Assembly (NCBI RefSeq): GCF_002261475.1
Contig: NZ_NEVN01000004.1
Span: forward strand, 682,001 to 746,000
Source of the DNA: Bordetella genomosp. 5
GTDB lineage: Bacteria > Pseudomonadota > Gammaproteobacteria > Burkholderiales > Burkholderiaceae_B
Length of the DNA: 64,000 nt
Direction of reading: 5' to 3'
The position numbers and the translations under genes are program-made. Numbering within the stretch: position 1 is the first letter of the stretch; every line of letters starts with the position of its first letter. Positions 60,226 through 64,000 of the stretch are shown piece by piece. Under the pieces are notes generated by a model. That model was not told where the DNA came from. It searched no databases and was given only the letters and a program-made list of their open reading frames with translations.

Positions 60226-61893
60226 ATGAGCAACATCGTGGAAATCAAGGTCCCCGACATTGGCGACTTCAAGGAAGTCGAAGTCATCGAGGTGCTGGTT
60301 GCCGAGGGCGACACCATCCAGGCCGAACAGAGCCTGATCACCGTCGAGTCCGATAAGGCCTCGATGGAGATCCCGGCCTCGGCCGGTGGCGTGGTGAAGT
60401 CGGTCAAGGTCAAGGTCGGCGACAAGGTCGCCGAGAACACCGTCATCCTCGAGATCGAGGCCGGCGAGGCCAAGGCCGAGGCGCCCAAGGAAGCGCCGAA
60501 GCAGGAAGCCGCCAAGGAAGCGCCCAAGGAAGAAGCCAAGGCCGCGCCCAAGCAGGAAGCGGCCGAGTCGGCCGCGCCGGCTTCGTCGGGCCCGTCCGAA
60601 ATCACCGTGCCCGATATCGGCGACTTCAAGGAAGTTGAGGTCATCGAGGTCATGGTGGCCGTCGGCGACACCATCAAGGCGGAACAAAGCCTGATCACCG
60701 TCGAGTCCGACAAGGCCTCGATGGAGATCCCGGCCTCGGCCGGTGGTGTGGTCAAGGACATCAAGGTCAAGGTGGGCGACAAGGTCGCCAAGGGCAGCGT
60801 GATCGTCGTGGTCGAGGGCGGTGCCGCCCCGGCCAAGCAGGACGCGCCCAAGGCCGAAGCCAAGGCCGAAGCGCCCAAGCAGGCCGCGGCCGAAGCGCCC
60901 CGCGCGGAGGCCAAGAGCGAAGCCCGTCCTTCGCCCACCGCCGCGCTCGAAGACGCCAACCTGAAGCCGGGCCAGCTGCCGCACGCGTCGCCCTCGGTGC
61001 GCAAGTTCGCCCGCGAACTCGGCGTGAACCTGAGCAAGGTGACCGGCTCCGGTCAGAAGGGCCGCATCACGGCCGACGACGTGCGCGGCTTCGTGAAGCA
61101 GGCGCTCGCCGGGGGTGCCGGTGCCGCCGCGCCGGCGTCCGGTTCGGCCGATGGCGCCGCGCTGGGTCTGCTGCCGTGGCCGAAGATCGACTTCACCAAG
61201 TTCGGTCCGATCGAAGCCAAGCCGCTGTCGCGCATCAAGAAGATCTCCGGCGCGAACCTGCACCGCAACTGGGTCATGATCCCGCACGTCACCAACAACG
61301 ACGTGGCCGACATCACCGATCTCGAAGCGTTGCGCGTGCAACTGAACAAGGAAAACGAAAAGGCCGGCATCAAGGTCACGATGCTCGCCTTCGTGATCAA
61401 GGCCGTCGTGGCCGCCTTGAAGAAGTTCCCCGAGTTCAACGCCTCGCTCGATGGCGACACGCTGGTGCTCAAGCAGTACTACCACATCGGCTTCGCGGCC
61501 GACACGCCCAACGGGCTGGTGGTGCCGGTGGTGCGCGATGCCGACAAGAAGGGCATCGTGGAGCTGGCGAAGGAAACCGCCGAACTCGCCAAGAAGGCGC
61601 GTGACGGCAAGATTTCGCCCGCCGACATGCAGGGTGGCTGCTTCTCGATCTCGTCGCTGGGCGGCATCGGTGGCACCCACTTCACGCCCATCATCAACGC
61701 GCCCGAAGTCGCGATTCTCGGTCTGTCGCGCTCGTCGCACCAGCCGGTCTGGGACGGCAAGCAGTTCCAGCCGCGCCTGACCCTGCCGCTGTCGCTGTCG
61801 TACGATCACCGCGTGATCGACGGCGCATCGGCCGCGCGCTTCAACGCGTACCTCGGTCAGCTGTTGGCCGACTTCCGCCGCATCGCGCTGTAA
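60226..61893 (+). CDS. aceF: Dihydrolipoyl transacetylase E2, two lipoyl domains
   Basis: 555 aa. Two N-terminal lipoyl domains with lipoyl-lysines Lys44 and Lys163 ([10 protein letters not shown]), joined by Ala/Pro/Lys/Glu linkers, then the E1/E3-binding domain ([20 protein letters not shown]) and the catalytic acetyltransferase core ending in [16 protein letters not shown] with the active His and Asp. Two lipoyl domains instead of the three in E. coli. The first domain is nearly identical at DNA level with that of lpdA. It starts 12 bases after aceE. Confidence 0.97.
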   Translation: MSNIVEIKVPDIGDFKEVEVIEVLVAEGDTIQAEQSLITVESDKASMEIPASAGGVVKSVKVKVGDKVAENTVILEIEAGEAKAEAPKEAPKQEAAKEAPKEEAKAAPKQEAAESAAPASSGPSEITVPDIGDFKEVEVIEVMVAVGDTIKAEQSLITVESDKASMEIPASAGGVVKDIKVKVGDKVAKGSVIVVVEGGAAPAKQDAPKAEAKAEAPKQAAAEAPRAEAKSEARPSPTAALEDANLKPGQLPHASPSVRKFARELGVNLSKVTGSGQKGRITADDVRGFVKQALAGGAGAAAPASGSADGAALGLLPWPKIDFTKFGPIEAKPLSRIKKISGANLHRNWVMIPHVTNNDVADITDLEALRVQLNKENEKAGIKVTMLAFVIKAVVAALKKFPEFNASLDGDTLVLKQYYHIGFAADTPNGLVVPVVRDADKKGIVELAKETAELAKKARDGKISPADMQGGCFSISSLGGIGGTHFTPIINAPEVAILGLSRSSHQPVWDGKQFQPRLTLPLSLSYDHRVIDGASAARFNAYLGQLLADFRRIAL

Positions 61894-61908
61894 GCACCGG
61901 GAGACACG

Positions 61909-63708
61909 ATGAGCAATATCACTGAAATCAAGGTTCCCGACATCGGTGACTTCAAGGAAGTCGAAGTCATCGAAGTGCTGGTTGCCGAGGGCGACACCGT
62001 CAAGGCCGAACAAAGCCTGATCACCGTCGAGTCCGACAAGGCCTCGATGGAGATCCCGGCCTCGGCCGGCGGCGTGGTGAAGTCGGTCAAGGTCAAGGTC
62101 GGCGACAAGGTCGCCGAGGGCAGCGTGATCCTCGAGGTCGAAGCCGCCGAGGGCGGTGCCGACGCCAAGCCCGCCGCCAAGGAAGCGCCGAAGGAAGCCC
62201 CCAAGGAAGCCCCCAAGAAGGACGCCGGCGGCGCTGAAGCGCCCAAGGCGGCGAAGGCCGACGCCCCGCAGGCGGCGTCGTACAGCGGTTCGGCCGACGG
62301 CGAATACGACGTGCTGGTGCTGGGCGCCGGCCCCGGCGGCTACTCGGCCGCCTTCCGGGCCGCCGATCTGGGCCTGAAGACCGTCCTGGTCGAGCGCTAC
62401 GCCACCCTGGGTGGTGTGTGCCTGAACGTGGGCTGCATCCCGTCCAAGGCGCTGCTGCACAACGCCGCCATCATCGACGAGGCGCGCGCGCTGGCTGCCC
62501 ACGGCATCAGCTTCGGCGAGCCCAAGATCGATCTGGACAAGCTGCGCGGCTACAAGGACAGCGTGGTGGCCAAGCTCACCGGCGGTCTGGCCGGCATGGC
62601 CAAGGCCCGCAAGGTCACGGTCGTGACGGGCGTGGGCGAGTTCGCCGACCCGCATCACCTCACGGTGAAGGGCGCCGACGGCAAGACCCAGACGCTCAAG
62701 TTCAAGAACGCCATCATCGCCGCCGGCAGCCAGTCGGTGAAGCTGCCGTTCCTGCCCGACGACGAACGCATCGTCGACTCGACCGGCGCGCTGCTGCTGC
62801 GCGAGATTCCCAAGAAGATGCTCATCATCGGCGGCGGGATCATCGGTCTGGAAATGGGCACGGTGTATTCCACGCTGGGCGCACGCCTGGACGTCGTGGA
62901 GATGCTCGACGGCCTGATGCAGGGCGCGGATCGCGACCTGGTCAAGGTGTGGCAGAAGATGAATGCGCCGCGCTTCGACAACATCATGCTCAAGACCAAG
63001 ACCGTGGGCGCCGAGGCGCGCAAGGATGGCATCTATGTGAGCTTCGAGGGCGAGGGTGCGCCCAAAGAGCCGCAGCGCTACGACCTGGTGCTCCAGGCCG
63101 TGGGCCGCAGCCCCAATGGCAAGAAGATCGGCGCCGACAAGGCGGGTATCGCCGTGACCAACCGCGGATTCATCGAGGTCGATCGCCAGATGCGCACCAA
63201 CGTGCCGCACATCTTCGCGATCGGCGACATCGTGGGCCAGCCCATGCTGGCGCACAAGGCCGTGCACGAAGGCCACGTGGCCGCCGAAGCGGCCGCCGGC
63301 GAGAAGGCCTTCTTCGATGCCCGCGTGATTCCGTCGGTGGCCTACACCGATCCGGAAGTGGCGTGGGTCGGCCTGACCGAAGACGAAGCCAAGAAGCAGG
63401 GCATCAAGGTCGAGAAGGGCGTGTTCCCGTGGGCCGCCTCGGGCCGCGCCATCGCCAACGGCCGCGACGAAGGCTTCACCAAGCTGCTGTTCGACGGCGA
63501 AACGCACCGCATCCTGGGTGGCGGCATCGTCGGCACGCACGCGGGCGATCTGATCAGCGAGGTCGCGCTGGCGATCGAAATGGGCGCCGACGTGGTGGAT
63601 ATCGCCAAGACCATCCACCCGCACCCGACCCTGGGCGAATCCGTCGGCATGGCCGCCGAAGTCGCCGAAGGCGTGTGCACGGACCTGCCGCCGATGCGCA
63701 AGAAGTAA
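61909..63708 (+). CDS. lpdA: Dihydrolipoyl dehydrogenase E3 with N-terminal lipoyl domain
   Basis: 599 aa, about 120 longer than plain E3. An N-terminal lipoyl domain (Lys44 in [10 protein letters not shown]) and Ala/Lys linker precede the FAD domain ([19 protein letters not shown]) with the redox disulfide [13 protein letters not shown], the NAD-binding motif [19 protein letters not shown] and the C-terminal HPHPTLGES with the catalytic His. This form, as in the neisserial P64k protein, is typical for pyruvate-dehydrogenase-dedicated E3 of betaproteobacteria. Followed by a strong terminator. Confidence 0.97.
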   Translation: MSNITEIKVPDIGDFKEVEVIEVLVAEGDTVKAEQSLITVESDKASMEIPASAGGVVKSVKVKVGDKVAEGSVILEVEAAEGGADAKPAAKEAPKEAPKEAPKKDAGGAEAPKAAKADAPQAASYSGSADGEYDVLVLGAGPGGYSAAFRAADLGLKTVLVERYATLGGVCLNVGCIPSKALLHNAAIIDEARALAAHGISFGEPKIDLDKLRGYKDSVVAKLTGGLAGMAKARKVTVVTGVGEFADPHHLTVKGADGKTQTLKFKNAIIAAGSQSVKLPFLPDDERIVDSTGALLLREIPKKMLIIGGGIIGLEMGTVYSTLGARLDVVEMLDGLMQGADRDLVKVWQKMNAPRFDNIMLKTKTVGAEARKDGIYVSFEGEGAPKEPQRYDLVLQAVGRSPNGKKIGADKAGIAVTNRGFIEVDRQMRTNVPHIFAIGDIVGQPMLAHKAVHEGHVAAEAAAGEKAFFDARVIPSVAYTDPEVAWVGLTEDEAKKQGIKVEKGVFPWAASGRAIANGRDEGFTKLLFDGETHRILGGGIVGTHAGDLISEVALAIEMGADVVDIAKTIHPHPTLGESVGMAAEVAEGVCTDLPPMRKK

Positions 63709-63731
63709 GACGCGCCACGACGGGCGTCACG

Positions 63732-63795
63732 CAAAAACAAGGCCGCCCTCGGGCGGCCTTGTTTTTGCTGAGAGCCGCCCGAAGGCGGCCTCTTC
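63732..63795. terminator. Bidirectional terminator pair after lpdA
   Basis: CAAAAACAAGGCCGCCC / GGGCGGCCTTGTTTTTG (63732-63767) forms a long perfect hairpin with A and T tracts on both sides, good for both strands. A second, bulged hairpin AGAGCCGCC-CGAA-GGCGGCCTCT follows at about 63772-63795, next to the convergent YjfB-like gene. Confidence 0.9.
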
Positions 63796-63811
63796 GCAGG
63801 CGCAGCTGCGC

Positions 63812-63997
63812 TTATGCGTGGGTATTGATGCGCGAGCCCAGATTGGCGTCGACGGCGGTCGGCAGCGACTGCATCAGGGTGGCCATGGTATCGGCCTGCG
63901 AGGCAAGCACCTTCTTGAGCAGGGCGACCTGGACTTCCTGGACGGTGTTCACGTCGCGCATGGCGAGGGCGGCATTGACGGCGTTGCTGACGGACAT
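63812..63997 (-). CDS. YjfB-family small protein (putative motility)
   Basis: 61 aa. The N-terminal helix and VQEVQVALLKKVLASQADTM match the YjfB_motility family (PF14070), small proteins sometimes found near flagellar genes, without known biochemical role. Complete within the window: ATG at 63997, two codons from the window edge. Its neighbours on the other side lie outside the window. Confidence 0.78.
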   Translation of the reverse strand: MSVSNAVNAALAMRDVNTVQEVQVALLKKVLASQADTMATLMQSLPTAVDANLGSRINTHA

Positions 63998-64000
63998 GTC

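Overview
The window looks like the chromosome of a high-GC betaproteobacterium of the order Burkholderiales, most likely family Alcaligenaceae (Bordetella/Achromobacter relatives). The evidence is the strong G/C third-position bias, two Bug-type tricarboxylate receptors, a pyruvate dehydrogenase operon whose E3 carries its own lipoyl domain, a fused MrpAB antiporter, and GC-rich intergenic repeats. I see no rRNA, tRNA, IS element, integrase, prophage or CRISPR array. Nearly all of the window is ordinary chromosomal gene content. The accessory pieces are one toxin-antitoxin pair, two clusters of intergenic repeats and several short tandem repeats.

Layout. 0-2.5 kb: a YbaK-type editing protein and an oxidoreductase/DJ-1 gene pair. 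2.5-11.4 kb: a glycerol regulon, with glpR-glpD on the minus strand divergent from glpSTPQUV, an ABC importer of the type described in rhizobia, closed by a strong terminator. 11.5-12.3 kb: a HigBA-like toxin-antitoxin operon under a palindromic promoter. 12.4-15.1 kb: a protein resembling the Bacillus spore transglutaminase Tgl, a DUF502 membrane protein with a pentapeptide-repeat tail, and a five-copy array of about 76-bp palindromic repeats. 15.2-17.7 kb: a GST, an Lrp regulator and divergent dadA. 17.9-21.6 kb: an SbcCD-like nuclease/ATPase pair. 21.7-22.7 kb: a Bug receptor. 23.4-29.5 kb: a complete Mrp cation/proton antiporter operon. 29.6-36.5 kb: mostly single genes (secreted Cys protein, HAD phosphatase, tadA, LD-carboxypeptidase with a His-rich head, LiuC-like hydratase, LysE exporter, yaeQ, ubiC, pseudouridine synthase). 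36.6-43.8 kb: a LysR regulator divergent from an RND efflux operon (adaptor, pump, outer-membrane channel), with two more palindromic repeats in the leader. 43.8-49.5 kb: an IclR regulator divergent from a catabolic operon (Bug receptor, acyl-CoA ligase, citryl-CoA-lyase-like protein, two SDRs). 49.6-53.5 kb: small secreted and membrane stress-type proteins, a SCO protein and oligopeptidase A. 53.6-56.9 kb: folD and a FixLJ-like two-component pair. 57.3-63.7 kb: aceE-aceF-lpdA. The window ends with a YjfB-family gene.

How the genes work together. GlpSTPQUV would import glycerol. Glycerol kinase is not in this window, so it must be elsewhere. GlpD oxidises glycerol-3-phosphate, and GlpR presumably represses both arms from the shared A/T-rich intergenic region. 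The IclR cluster reads as a self-contained acid-degradation module: capture, CoA activation, carbon-carbon cleavage, and oxidation or reduction of hydroxyl/keto groups; its substrate cannot be read from the sequence.

The observations I would follow first are the Tgl-like protein, which keeps the cysteine but appears to lack the partner glutamates; the mobile-looking palindromic repeats at 14.7 and 37.7 kb; the IclR-controlled module; the His-rich LD-carboxypeptidase; and the asymmetric ATPase pair of the glycerol importer. I did not find a convincing new defence or mobile system. Bases 1-34 hold nothing I can assign.
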